The notes under the pieces are model-generated. The model was not told the DNA's origin, searched no databases, and saw nothing but the letters and a program-made list of their open reading frames with translations. A stretch of DNA of 64,000 nucleotides, from contig NZ_VLLG01000004.1 of assembly GCF_007830125.1 (NCBI RefSeq), positions 310,001 to 374,000 of the forward strand, written 5' to 3'. Below are positions 1-8,035 of the stretch, piece by piece. The position numbers and the translations under genes were made by a program. How positions within the stretch are numbered: the first letter of the stretch is position 1; each line of letters opens with the position of its first letter. Origin of the DNA: Chitinophaga japonensis. GTDB taxonomy: Bacteria > Bacteroidota > Bacteroidia > Chitinophagales > Chitinophagaceae.

Positions 1-399
1 TTTTACAAACCCCTGAGCATAGACGTGGAGAACGGCATATGGGGCTACCGCGGCACCCGCATGACGGGCTACCAGCGGCTGAACGTTAGATCGGAAACGG
101 TGTATTACAGCCCGCTGAAAGTGCTGGGCTTCAAGTTCAATTTTTCTTCTTACCTCCAGTTCACGCAGCTTACGGAGAATAATAACAGCATCTTCAAGAA
201 CCCGCTGCGCAGCGCCGTGGGCCTGGGGGTGCGCATCCGCAACGAGAACATGTCATTCAATACCCTGCGCGTAGCCGCCTTCTATATGCCGGACGCCCCG
301 GCGCCCGTGAACCCGCTGTTCTTCGAGATCACGACCGTAGTGGACTTCCGCTTTGATATTTCCGCGCTGCGTTCCCCGCAGTTTTTACAGTTCAGGTAA
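1..399 (+). CDS. C-terminal part of an outer-membrane beta-barrel protein (5'-truncated)
   Basis: The reading frame is open from the first base of the window and stops at 397-399, so only the last 132 residues are present and the true start lies outside. The visible part has alternating hydrophobic/polar strands with aromatic residues (for example the segment ending VDFRFDISALRSPQFLQFR), which is typical of outer-membrane barrels that end in an aromatic-rich strand. A GTG codon at 25 is probably internal. The family cannot be named from this fragment; a BamA/surface-antigen-like or other Bacteroidota barrel protein is the best guess. The gene converges on the molybdoenzyme gene, with only 18 bases between the stops. 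Confidence 0.6.
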   Translation, partial: FYKPLSIDVENGIWGYRGTRMTGYQRLNVRSETVYYSPLKVLGFKFNFSSYLQFTQLTENNNSIFKNPLRSAVGLGVRIRNENMSFNTLRVAAFYMPDAPAPVNPLFFEITTVVDFRFDISALRSPQFLQFR

Positions 400-417
400 A
401 GCAGACCTCTCAGGTTT

Positions 418-2724
418 CTAAAAGCCTGACAGGTCTTTAACAATTTTAATGATCACCAGCTTGGACACCGGCGTATTGCTCTTGTCCGCCACGCTACCCA
501 GGGGCACCAGCACGTTGGTTTCCGGGAAATAGGTGGCCGTGCACCTTTCCGGGATATCATAGGCTACCACGATGAATTTGTGCGCCACCCGGCGCCGGCC
601 ATCCTGTTCGCTCACCAGGTCCACCACGCTGCCGGGCTGCAGGCCCGCCCGGGCAATGTCCTTTTCATGCATGAATATCACCCGGCGCTCGTTGTGCACG
701 CCGCGGTAGCGGTCGTCCAGGCCGTACACCGTGGTATTGAACTGGTCATGGCTGCGGATGGTCATCATGGCGTATTCATCGTCCGCCAGCAGCAGGGGGG
801 TAGTGTCCGCGATATTGAAATGCGCGCGCCCGCTTTTTTCCGTGTTAAAACGGCCTTCCCGGGCAGTGTTGGGCAGGTAGAAACCGCCGGGCCGCCGCAC
901 CCGCTCATTATACTGTTCAAAGCCGGGAATTACTTTTTCAATGTCCTGGCGGATATGATCATAATGCTGCTCATACTGCAGCCAGTTTACCCTGGAGCGG
1001 TGGCCCAGCGTAGTCCTGGCCAGCCGGCAGATGATGGCCGGCTCGCTCAGCAGCTCCGGGGATACCGGCGGCAGCACCCCTTTGGACATTTGTACCACGC
1101 CCATGGAGTTTTCGCAGGTCACGAACTGCGGCTCGCCGTTCAGGAGGTCCTGGTCGCTGCGGCCCAGGCAGGGCAGTACCAGGGCTTCCTGCCCATGCAC
1201 CAGGTGGCTGCGGTTCAGCTTTGTGGATACGTGTACGGTGAGGCGGCACTGACGCAGGGCGCGGGCTGTGAGCGCGGTGTCCGGCGTGGCGGACAGGAAG
1301 TTGCCGCCCATGGCCATGAACACTTTGGCCTGCCCGTCCAGCATGGCCCGGATAGACGCTACGGTATCGTAGCCATGTGTTTGCGGCGGCACAAAGCCGT
1401 ACACTTCCAGCAGGCGGCGCAGCAGGTCCGGGGAGGGCTTTTCAAAGATGCCCATGGTGCGGTCGCCCTGTACATTGCTGTGCCCGCGCACGGGACAGGT
1501 GCCGGCGCCGGGCTTGCCGATGCTGCCTTTCAGCAGCAGCAGGTTCACCACTTCCCTGATGGTGTCCACCGCGTTCTTATGCTGGGTAAGGCCCATGGCC
1601 CAGCAGGCCACGATCTTCTTTTTCTTTTGCAATACTTCCGCCGCAGCCCGGATCTGCTCCGGCGGCACCCCGCAATCTGCCGCCAGTTGTGTAAAGCTGT
1701 ATTGCTGCAGGTGCTGCACATAGCTGTCATAACCAGCGGTTTGCGTGGCTATGAAATCAGCGTCCAGCACGGCGCCCGGCTGCCTGGCTTCCGCTTCCAG
1801 CAGCAGCAGGGCCAGGGCTTTCAGCAGGGCCATATCCCCGTTGATCCGCACCTGCAGGAACAGGTCGGCCAGCCTGGTCTTGATGTTCAGGATGCCGTTC
1901 ACCGTCTGCGGGTTCAGGAAGTGCAGCAGCCCGGCCTCCCGCAGGGGATTGATGGCGATGATGACGGCGCCGTTCTTTTTGGCCCGCTGCAGGGCGCTCA
2001 GCATGCGCGGGTGATTGGTGCCGGGGTTCTGCCCCAGGATCAGGATCACCTCCGCCTGGTGAATATCGTCGAGGGTAACAGAGCCTTTGCCGATGCCCAG
2101 GGATTCGCCCAGGGCCACACCGCTGGATTCATGGCACATGTTGGAGCAGTCCGGCAGGTTGTTGGTGCCGTATTCCCGCACAAACAACTGGTAGAGGAAA
2201 GCCGCCTCGTTGCTGGTACGGCCGGAGGTATAGAAAATGGCTTCATCCGGTGAGGCCAGGCTGTTCAGGTGCCAGGCTATCTTATCAAAAGCGGCTTCCC
2301 AGCTAATGGGCTGGTAGTGGGTGGCGCCTGCCGGCAGGTACATGGGCTGCGCAATGCGGCCTTTCCGGCCGATCTCATGATCGCTCAGCTCCGCCAGGGA
2401 AGCCACACTGTTTTCCGAGAAAAAGGCGGGCGTCAGTTTTTTCAGGGTGGCTTCTTCCGCCACGGCTTTGGCGCCGTTCTCGCAGTATTCCGCAAAGGAG
2501 GAACGTTCGTCGTCCGGGTCGGGCCAGGCGCAACTGGGGCAGTCAAAACCGTTTTGCTGGTTGAGCTGCAGCAGCGCTTTCATGCCCCGCAGGGCGCCGG
2601 CTTCCGCCAGTATGTGCCGGGCGCTTACCAGTACGGCCGGCAGCCCGGCGGCCACTGTTTTGGGCTTGCTAAGCTTTAATCCCGTAAAGCGTTCGGGGTT
2701 TTCAGCAGCGGGTTGTGTATCCAT
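418..2724 (-). CDS. FdhF/YdeP-family molybdopterin oxidoreductase (formate-dehydrogenase-like)
   Basis: This is a 768-residue bis-MGD molybdoenzyme of the YdeP branch of the DMSO reductase superfamily, close in length to E. coli YdeP (about 760). Cysteines near the N terminus (C62-x2-C65, C81) may form an iron-sulfur or structural site. The sequence SNMCHESSG puts Cys197 where FdhF-type enzymes carry the Sec/Cys molybdenum ligand. The C-terminal quarter, around YGLDDRYRGVHNERR, matches the molydopterin-dinucleotide-binding domain. No Tat or Sec signal is visible, so a cytoplasmic enzyme is expected. It lies 47 bp downstream of fdhD on the same strand, which supports a Cys/Sec-ligated formate dehydrogenase-type activity. 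The physiological substrate of YdeP-like proteins is not settled; formate is an inference. Confidence 0.9.
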   Translation of the reverse strand: MDTQPAAENPERFTGLKLSKPKTVAAGLPAVLVSARHILAEAGALRGMKALLQLNQQNGFDCPSCAWPDPDDERSSFAEYCENGAKAVAEEATLKKLTPAFFSENSVASLAELSDHEIGRKGRIAQPMYLPAGATHYQPISWEAAFDKIAWHLNSLASPDEAIFYTSGRTSNEAAFLYQLFVREYGTNNLPDCSNMCHESSGVALGESLGIGKGSVTLDDIHQAEVILILGQNPGTNHPRMLSALQRAKKNGAVIIAINPLREAGLLHFLNPQTVNGILNIKTRLADLFLQVRINGDMALLKALALLLLEAEARQPGAVLDADFIATQTAGYDSYVQHLQQYSFTQLAADCGVPPEQIRAAAEVLQKKKKIVACWAMGLTQHKNAVDTIREVVNLLLLKGSIGKPGAGTCPVRGHSNVQGDRTMGIFEKPSPDLLRRLLEVYGFVPPQTHGYDTVASIRAMLDGQAKVFMAMGGNFLSATPDTALTARALRQCRLTVHVSTKLNRSHLVHGQEALVLPCLGRSDQDLLNGEPQFVTCENSMGVVQMSKGVLPPVSPELLSEPAIICRLARTTLGHRSRVNWLQYEQHYDHIRQDIEKVIPGFEQYNERVRRPGGFYLPNTAREGRFNTEKSGRAHFNIADTTPLLLADDEYAMMTIRSHDQFNTTVYGLDDRYRGVHNERRVIFMHEKDIARAGLQPGSVVDLVSEQDGRRRVAHKFIVVAYDIPERCTATYFPETNVLVPLGSVADKSNTPVSKLVIIKIVKDLSGF

Positions 2725-2771
2725 TTCTTTTCATTTGGCAGAACGCGTAACGCTGAATGAAAGCAATTGCG

Positions 2772-3611
2772 TCATGCATTAAGTGTTAAGCGTTCCGCAT
2801 TGGTATAAATATTACAACGTTGCTGTCTTAAAAAACCGATCAGCGTAATATCCCATTCCTGCGCCATCTTTACGGCCATGCCGGAAGGTGCGCCTACCGC
2901 CGCCACCATCGGAATGGCGGCCATAGCGGCCTTTTGGATCAGCTCAAACCCCGCCCGCCCGCTCAGCAACAGCAGGCAGCCGGGTAAGTGCGTTCCGCCG
3001 GCAGTCGCCAGCGCGGCGCCTATAACTTTGTCTACCGCGTTATGCCGGCCGATGTCCTCCCGCAGCAGCAGCAATTGCCCGTCTGCATCAAAGAGGGCGG
3101 CTGCATGCAGGCCCCCGGTATTTTCAAACAGGGATTGCTGTTGCCGCAGGATGCCCGGCAGCTCCAGCAGGCGCGCAGCCGGGAAGGTAAAGACGGAGGA
3201 AGCAGGGCGCTGCCTTACCGGCGTAAAGATATCCGCCGTGGAAGCCTTGCCGCAAACCCCGCAGCCGGAGTTGGCGTAGAAGTTACGCTGCACCGGTGGC
3301 AGCACCGGCTGTACATGCTCACGGAGGGACACCTGCAGCAGGTTGCTGTCGTTGTCCGGGGTGCGGATATCCGCGATATCGGCGGCAGAGCGGATCATGC
3401 CTTCAGTGAAGAGGAAGCCGGTAGCCAGCTCGCGGTCATCGCCCGGCGTGCGCATGGTAACGGTAACGCGCTGCTGCCGGCGGTTATGCGCAGGGCCGTG
3501 CAACAGCCTGATCTCCAGCGGTTCTTCGGCAGCCAGCGCATCTTCTGCTTCCGTCATCTGCGCGTGGTCCACTTTCGTGATACGGGTGTATAAAATAGCG
3601 GGATTAGACAT
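2772..3611 (-). CDS. fdhD: Formate dehydrogenase accessory sulfurtransferase FdhD
   Basis: This 279-residue protein matches the FdhD family, which transfers sulfur from a cysteine desulfurase to the molybdenum cofactor so that FdhF-type enzymes become active. The catalytic pair is in SGCGVCGKAS (C117 and C120). The C-terminal half contains the conserved region around LLLREDIGRHNAVDKVIG, followed by the LLSGRAGFELIQKA segment. The gene is immediately upstream of, and codirectional with, the YdeP-like molybdoenzyme, so the pair is probably one transcription unit supplying an enzyme and its maturase. Confidence 0.95.
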   Translation of the reverse strand: MSNPAILYTRITKVDHAQMTEAEDALAAEEPLEIRLLHGPAHNRRQQRVTVTMRTPGDDRELATGFLFTEGMIRSAADIADIRTPDNDSNLLQVSLREHVQPVLPPVQRNFYANSGCGVCGKASTADIFTPVRQRPASSVFTFPAARLLELPGILRQQQSLFENTGGLHAAALFDADGQLLLLREDIGRHNAVDKVIGAALATAGGTHLPGCLLLLSGRAGFELIQKAAMAAIPMVAAVGAPSGMAVKMAQEWDITLIGFLRQQRCNIYTNAERLTLNA

Positions 3612-3659
3612 GCATTAAAGTTACCGAATCGGCGCTGTATCCCAATGCATGCGGTAATA

Positions 3660-5294
3660 TTACGCGGGCATCTCCGCCACAAGCTGTCCGCTCCTGGCCA
3701 GCGCCGCTTCAAAGGTGGGCAGTACATTGGCTTTGCCGATGGCAAATAACAAACGGGACTGGCGCAATGCCGTCATCACCTGCTCATGCTGTACCCCGGA
3801 CAGTACCAGCCGGGTGCCCCGGTGCTTCAGGTCATGATATACTTCCTGCAGGGTATGAAGGCCTGTGGCGTCTATCATAGGCACTTCCCGCAGGCGGAGG
3901 ATCAGCACTTTGGGCGCTTTCTCTATCAGCTTGCTGGCATCCTTGAACTTATAGGCGGCGCCAAAGAAGAAAGGCCCCGTGATCTCGAATACTTCCACCC
4001 CGGGCGGAATGTGATGGTTGGCTACGGGCAATTGCCGGTTCAGGATGTGCACCTGGCTTACCTGGGTCATTTTCCGCAGGAAAAGGAAGGCTGCCAGTAT
4101 CATCCCGATCTCGATGGCCACGGTGAGGTCTATCAGCACGGTGAGCAAAAAGGTGATGACCAGTACGGTGGCGTCGCTCCTGGGGCCCTTGAGGATGGCT
4201 ACGAAGTTCTGCCATTCGCTCATATTGTAGGCTACGCTTACCAGTATGCCGGCCAGCGCGGCCATGGGAATATATGCCGCCCACCTGCCCAGGAAGAGCA
4301 TGATCAGCAGCAGGGTAATGGCGTGGATGATGCCCGCTACCGGGGTGCGGCCCCCGTTCCGGATATTGGTGGCTGTTCTGGCAATAGCCCCGGTGGCAGG
4401 AATGCCGCCCATCACGGAGGATACCATATTGGCAGCGCCCTGCGCTACCAGCTCCATATTGCTTTTATGCCGGCCGCCCACCATGCCATCCGCTACCACG
4501 GCGGACAGGAGGGACTCAATGCCGCCCAGCAATGCGATGGTGAAAGCCGGCCGGATCAGTTGTTTCACCGTCTCCAGGTCCACATGCGGGAGCGAAGGCG
4601 CCGGGAAGGAAGCAGGAATGTTGCCAAACCTGCTCCCGATGGTTTCCACAGGTAAATGGAATAGCTGGGCACAGACGGTAGACAAAATAATGGCCACCAG
4701 CGATCCGGGTATTTTACGCGTAACCTTTGGCCACCAGGCAATAATCGCCACTGTGCCGGCGGCTAACGCCAATGCATATATATTTATAGAAGAGATGTGC
4801 TGCATGCAGGCCGCCCACTTCTCCAGGAAGCCGGCCGGCACCGTTCCCATCTGCAGGCCCAGGAAATCCTTTACCTGGGAGGAGAAAATGATCAGCGCAA
4901 TGCCGCTGGTAAAGCCGGTGATCAGGGGATGGGGAATGTATTTGATAAGGGTGCCCAGCCGCGCAATGCCCATAATAACGAGGAGGATGCCGGCCATAAA
5001 AGTGGCGATGATCAGACCATTCACGCCGTACTCCTGCACAATGCCGTAAACGATCACGATAAAGGCGCCGGTAGGGCCGCCTATCTGCACCCGGCTACCG
5101 CCCAGCGCGGAAATTACCAGCCCCGCCACTACAGCGGTCACCAGCCCTTTTTCCGGCGACACGCCGGAGGCAATGGCAAATGCAATGGCCAGCGGCAGGG
5201 CCACGATCCCTACGATCAGGCCGGCCTGCAGGTCCTTTAGAAACTGTGCTTTTGTATACCCCTGCAGGGTATGGAATAATTTGGGAATGAACAT
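3660..5294 (-). CDS. SulP-family anion transporter with C-terminal STAS domain
   Basis: This 544-residue inner-membrane protein starts with a short cytoplasmic N terminus. It then shows the SulP signature segment (DLQAGLIVGIVALPLAIAFA and GGSRVQIGGPTGAFIVIV) and about a dozen hydrophobic helices. A soluble STAS domain (about residues 430-540) includes the stretch MIDATGLHTLQEVYHDL. SulP proteins move sulfate, bicarbonate or related oxyanions. The substrate cannot be read from sequence. Neighbouring molybdoenzyme genes make molybdate, sulfate, or bicarbonate linked to formate oxidation all conceivable. Its 3' end lies 48 bp from fdhD and its 5' end 6 bp from the methyltransferase gene, so it is probably in the same minus-strand operon. 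Confidence 0.92.
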   Translation of the reverse strand: MFIPKLFHTLQGYTKAQFLKDLQAGLIVGIVALPLAIAFAIASGVSPEKGLVTAVVAGLVISALGGSRVQIGGPTGAFIVIVYGIVQEYGVNGLIIATFMAGILLVIMGIARLGTLIKYIPHPLITGFTSGIALIIFSSQVKDFLGLQMGTVPAGFLEKWAACMQHISSINIYALALAAGTVAIIAWWPKVTRKIPGSLVAIILSTVCAQLFHLPVETIGSRFGNIPASFPAPSLPHVDLETVKQLIRPAFTIALLGGIESLLSAVVADGMVGGRHKSNMELVAQGAANMVSSVMGGIPATGAIARTATNIRNGGRTPVAGIIHAITLLLIMLFLGRWAAYIPMAALAGILVSVAYNMSEWQNFVAILKGPRSDATVLVITFLLTVLIDLTVAIEIGMILAAFLFLRKMTQVSQVHILNRQLPVANHHIPPGVEVFEITGPFFFGAAYKFKDASKLIEKAPKVLILRLREVPMIDATGLHTLQEVYHDLKHRGTRLVLSGVQHEQVMTALRQSRLLFAIGKANVLPTFEAALARSGQLVAEMPA

Positions 5295-5300
5295 ATCATC

Positions 5301-5897
5301 TCATCGCTTTACCCACATTTTTAACAACAGGTCGATGGAAGCATCCACCACCTGGTAGCTGGGCGGCACCTCGTTTTCCATACTGTGAAAGGTGACCAGC
5401 CGCGTACCGCTGGGCTTACTGTCCAGCGCTTTGAACAGGTAGCGGGAATAGTATACATACAGGCTGGAGGAGTATTCGATCTGCTGGTCTATACGGTCAT
5501 TATCATCCAGGTTCTCAAAAAAGGCGTTATAGAAATAAAACCCGTCGTACTCCGACAGGTCTATCTGCGTAAAATTGGCGTTGATGAAATCCACATTCCC
5601 GGTACGGGTGGCCTCCTTGGCGGCCAGGGCGTAGTAATACAGCTCCCGGCGCTGCTCCACCCCGCAGAAATGCGCTTCCGGGAAGAAACGGGCGCCCACC
5701 AGGCAAAACTTCCCGACCCCGCTTCCGATGTCCAGTATCTTTCTTCCCGGTGCGTCTGCCAGGAAACGGGCGGCTTTTTTTGCTACGCTTAAAGGCGTCC
5801 AGTGCCGCCTTGACAAAAGCTGTATCCGCTCAGGGTACAGCCAGTCAAAAGCGGCATCGTTCATATAGCAGGTTGGTTTTAATAAAATGTTGTTCAT
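5301..5897 (-). CDS. Class I SAM-dependent methyltransferase
   Basis: This 198-residue protein has motif I (KILDIGSGVGKFC, about residues 53-65), an acidic end to beta2 (FCGVEQRREL) and FINANFTQIDL as the usual adenine-side motif, so it folds as a Rossmann methyltransferase. The substrate is unknown. Its ATG overlaps the stop codon of the GcvH-like gene by four bases (ATGA), implying translational coupling. The next gene downstream, SulP, starts 6 bp later. The chain is of normal length and the motifs are intact, so it is probably active. Confidence 0.85.
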   Translation of the reverse strand: MNNILLKPTCYMNDAAFDWLYPERIQLLSRRHWTPLSVAKKAARFLADAPGRKILDIGSGVGKFCLVGARFFPEAHFCGVEQRRELYYYALAAKEATRTGNVDFINANFTQIDLSEYDGFYFYNAFFENLDDNDRIDQQIEYSSSLYVYYSRYLFKALDSKPSGTRLVTFHSMENEVPPSYQVVDASIDLLLKMWVKR

Positions 5898-6310
5898 GGT
5901 TCAGGTCGTGAGCGCGGCAGCGGGTTAATGTGTTTCTGGTAATCTTCCGGGGAAAGCAGGGGCTCCTGTCCGGCAAATTTCATCGGGCTGACAAAGAATA
6001 CCCAGCCCTTGTCCTGCGGGCTTTCCAGTATCAGGTTGTAGTTGTCGCTCAGTTGCTGGTTGGCGCCTAAAAACTTACAGGTAACGGGTGTATGTATAGG
6101 GATAATGTAGTCCTCCGCATGCAGTTCCGCTATTAAAGTGCCTTTTTCAATGGTGCCCTTGTGCCGGTGCCATTTGATAGCGTCAATTTTCTTTATTCCT
6201 TTCAGCTTAAAGGCCGAAACGCCCACAAAACCCACCGTTCCGTTATAGTCGATCCATTCATGGTCACTGGTGAAGTGTATCCGCGGGCGCGAAACAGTTG
6301 TTACTTTCAT
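5894..6310 (-). CDS. GcvH-fold protein lacking the lipoyl-lysine
   Basis: From the ATG at 6310 this is a 138-residue protein resembling glycine cleavage H protein: RIHFTSDHEWIDYNGTVGFV matches the start of GcvH, and NLILESPQDKGWVFFV matches its later strand. In canonical GcvH the hairpin reads ESVKAASDIYAPV with a lipoylated lysine; here the corresponding stretch is AELHAEDYIIPIHTPV and has no lysine, so it should not carry lipoate. A longer reading from 6358 exists, but the 6310 ATG is preferred because a TACCTTTG -7 box ends just upstream and the H-protein homology begins soon after. It is the first gene of the minus-strand operon and overlaps the methyltransferase start. Its role is unknown. 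Confidence 0.75.
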   Translation of the reverse strand: MKVTTVSRPRIHFTSDHEWIDYNGTVGFVGVSAFKLKGIKKIDAIKWHRHKGTIEKGTLIAELHAEDYIIPIHTPVTCKFLGANQQLSDNYNLILESPQDKGWVFFVSPMKFAGQEPLLSPEDYQKHINPLPRSRPEP

Positions 6311-6314
6311 GCCG

Positions 6315-6322
6315 CAAAGGTA
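6315..6322 (-). promoter_or_regulatory. -7 promoter box for the GcvH-like/fdhD operon
   Basis: On the minus strand the octamer TACCTTTG fits the Bacteroidota -7 consensus TAnnTTTG exactly. It ends 4 bases before the ATG at 6310, implying a transcript start at or very close to the start codon. A short inverted repeat GTTGCA-N9-TGCAAC (6339-6359) lies where the -33 region would be. Confidence 0.55.
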
Positions 6323-6362
6323 CCCCCGTACACCGTCCGTTGCATTGCAATTTTGCAACCTG

Positions 6363-6384
6363 AAAACTGAAAAAGATCAGTTTT
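6363..6384. promoter_or_regulatory. CRP/FNR-type operator palindrome
   Basis: The site is AAAACTGA, then six bases, then TCAGTTTT: a perfect 8-bp inverted repeat with the 22-bp span and N6 spacer typical of CRP/FNR-family operators. It lies between two divergent promoters, one for the Crp/Fnr gene and one for the GcvH-like/fdhD operon. The regulator encoded 27 bp away has the E-x3-R recognition-helix pattern (ENVTR) expected to contact a TGA/TCA half site. The symmetry is seen directly; autoregulation and control of the divergent operon are inferred. Confidence 0.7.
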
Positions 6385-6395
6385 GGCGCATTCCT

Positions 6396-6403
6396 TATCT
6401 TTG
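6396..6403 (+). promoter_or_regulatory. -7 promoter box for the Crp/Fnr regulator gene
   Basis: TATCTTTG matches the TAnnTTTG consensus exactly and ends 7 bases before the ATG at 6411, so the mRNA is probably leaderless or nearly so. The CRP-type palindrome is centred about 37 bp upstream of the expected transcript start, overlapping the -33 region. Confidence 0.6.
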
Positions 6404-6410
6404 ATGCTGT

Positions 6411-7124
6411 ATGAGCATCACCGGCCTGTTTCCCATAGATAAATGGAACTTTAAATCACAATCCATTTTAAACAACCTGCCTGCAGCAGAGTATGAGCAG
6501 CTTTGCGCCCATATGATGGAACAGGAATATAAGAAAGGCGAAATACTGTTCCGGGAAGGCACGGTGCCGCAGGGCATCTTCTTTATAAAACGGGGAAAGG
6601 TAAAGAAGTACCAGGTAGACCGGGACGGGAAGGAGCAGATATTTTACGTGGCCAATTCAGGGGAGCTGATCGGCTATCACGCCATCCTGACGAATGAGCG
6701 GTACCCGGACTCCGCCGCCGTGCTGGAAGACAGCACCATCGCCTGCATTCCCAAAGAGGATTTCCTGGAAGCGCTGGAACGCTCCACCGTGTTGCCCCAG
6801 CGACTGCTCCGTACCCTGAGCCACGAGTTCACCGTGCTGACCAACAGCATATCCATTCTTGCCCAACGGTCCGTAAGGGAAAGGCTGGCGATCGCATTGA
6901 TCGTGCTGCGCGAAAAATTCAAGGATGAGGCCCCGCCCGGCAAGGATATCGTGATCAATATTTCCCGCAAGGACCTGGCGAACATAGTAGGAACCGGTGA
7001 TGAGAATGTAACCCGCTTTTTAACGGAATTCAAAACAGCCGGCATACTGGATACGCACGGCAGAAAGATCATGATCCGCGATGTGGGAAAACTGATCGCG
7101 CTGTCCGGTTACAACAGCCGGTAG
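6411..7124 (+). CDS. Crp/Fnr-family transcriptional regulator
   Basis: This 237-residue protein has an N-terminal cyclic-nucleotide-binding-like barrel (about residues 20-125, with KKGEILFREG and GIFFIKRGKVKKY), a long dimerisation helix, and a C-terminal winged helix (about 184-225, ISRKDLANIVGTGDENVTRFL). There is no N-terminal cysteine cluster, so it is not an oxygen-sensing FNR with an iron-sulfur cluster. The arginine/serine pair that binds cAMP in CRP is not obvious, so the effector is unknown. It is transcribed divergently from the GcvH-like/methyltransferase/SulP/fdhD/molybdoenzyme cluster across a 22-bp CRP-type palindrome, which makes that cluster its likely regulon. Confidence 0.93.
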   Translation: MSITGLFPIDKWNFKSQSILNNLPAAEYEQLCAHMMEQEYKKGEILFREGTVPQGIFFIKRGKVKKYQVDRDGKEQIFYVANSGELIGYHAILTNERYPDSAAVLEDSTIACIPKEDFLEALERSTVLPQRLLRTLSHEFTVLTNSISILAQRSVRERLAIALIVLREKFKDEAPPGKDIVINISRKDLANIVGTGDENVTRFLTEFKTAGILDTHGRKIMIRDVGKLIALSGYNSR

Positions 7125-7178
7125 CTCCGCATCAGCACATAACAGAAAAATTGTAACTTGTAAAAAATCCCTTCTCTC

Positions 7179-8024
7179 ATGCGTTGGCAAAACAAAAGAT
7201 TAAGCGATAACGTGGAAGATCGGCGCGGTGGCGGTGGTATGCGCACCATTGGCATCGGCGGCGGTATTGGCGGCATTATTATCATTGTGCTGGCCCTGTT
7301 GTTCAACAAGGATCCCCAGCAGGTGCTGCAGCAGGTGCAGCAGGGGGGAGGCGGCGCCGTACAATCTACGGAACAGGTAACGGAAGGCAGCGATGAAACG
7401 GCGCGCTTTGCTTCTACCGTGCTGGCCTATACGGAGGATGTATGGGCAGAACAGTTCCGCGCACTGAACAAAACCTATATACCGCCCAAAATGGTGCTGT
7501 TCAGCAATGCCACGGAAGGCGGCTGCGGCTTTGCCCAATCCGCCATGGGTCCTTTCTACTGCCCGGCAGACAGCAAGGTGTACCTGGACCTGACCTTCTT
7601 CAATGAAATGCAGCAGCGCTTTAACGTGGTAGGCGATTTTGCCATGGCTTATGTGATTGCGCACGAGGTAGGACATCACGTGCAGAACCTGCTCGGCATC
7701 AGCGACCGGGTACAGGCCATGCGCGCCCGCCTGAGCCAGACGGAATACAACAAGCTGTCCGTAAAACTGGAGCTGCAGGCCGATTTCCTGGCCGGCGTAT
7801 GGGCGCATCACGCACAGCGCATGGACAACATACTGGAAAGCGGCGATATGGAGGAAGCGCTCAATGCGGCCAGCGCCGTTGGGGACGACAAACTGCAGCA
7901 GGCCACCCAGGGCCACGTGGTGCCGGATGCTTTTACTCACGGCACCTCCGCACAGCGCATGCACTGGTTCAAAAAAGGGTTTGATACCGGCGATCTTAGC
8001 CAGGGAGACACCTTTCAGCAGTAG
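7179..8024 (+). CDS. ypfJ: YpfJ-family neutral zinc metallopeptidase
   Basis: This 281-residue protein begins MRWQNKRLSDNVEDRRGGGG, a hallmark of the YpfJ/KPN_02809 family. A single glycine-rich transmembrane helix follows (about 22-43), then a catalytic domain with HEVGH (H162 and H166) and a downstream acidic helix ELQADFLAGVWAH that should provide the third zinc ligand. CPA and CGF cysteines (about C116 and C128) could form a disulfide. It is a membrane-anchored protease of unknown substrate. It converges with the TPR histidine kinase gene, with 11 bp between the stops. Confidence 0.92.
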   Translation: MRWQNKRLSDNVEDRRGGGGMRTIGIGGGIGGIIIIVLALLFNKDPQQVLQQVQQGGGGAVQSTEQVTEGSDETARFASTVLAYTEDVWAEQFRALNKTYIPPKMVLFSNATEGGCGFAQSAMGPFYCPADSKVYLDLTFFNEMQQRFNVVGDFAMAYVIAHEVGHHVQNLLGISDRVQAMRARLSQTEYNKLSVKLELQADFLAGVWAHHAQRMDNILESGDMEEALNAASAVGDDKLQQATQGHVVPDAFTHGTSAQRMHWFKKGFDTGDLSQGDTFQQ

Positions 8025-8035
8025 CAGGTAAAAAA

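Noticed and set aside
580..2253. Long plus-strand open frame (557 codons) opposite the molybdoenzyme gene
   Set aside because: It is antisense to a clear YdeP-family gene, is rich in His, Gln and Ala as expected from a GC-biased complementary strand, and has no recognisable domain.
6339..6359. Second inverted repeat GTTGCA-N9-TGCAAC as another regulator operator
   Set aside because: Short arms and overlapping ATTGCAAT symmetry could arise by chance; kept only as a note in the promoter entry.
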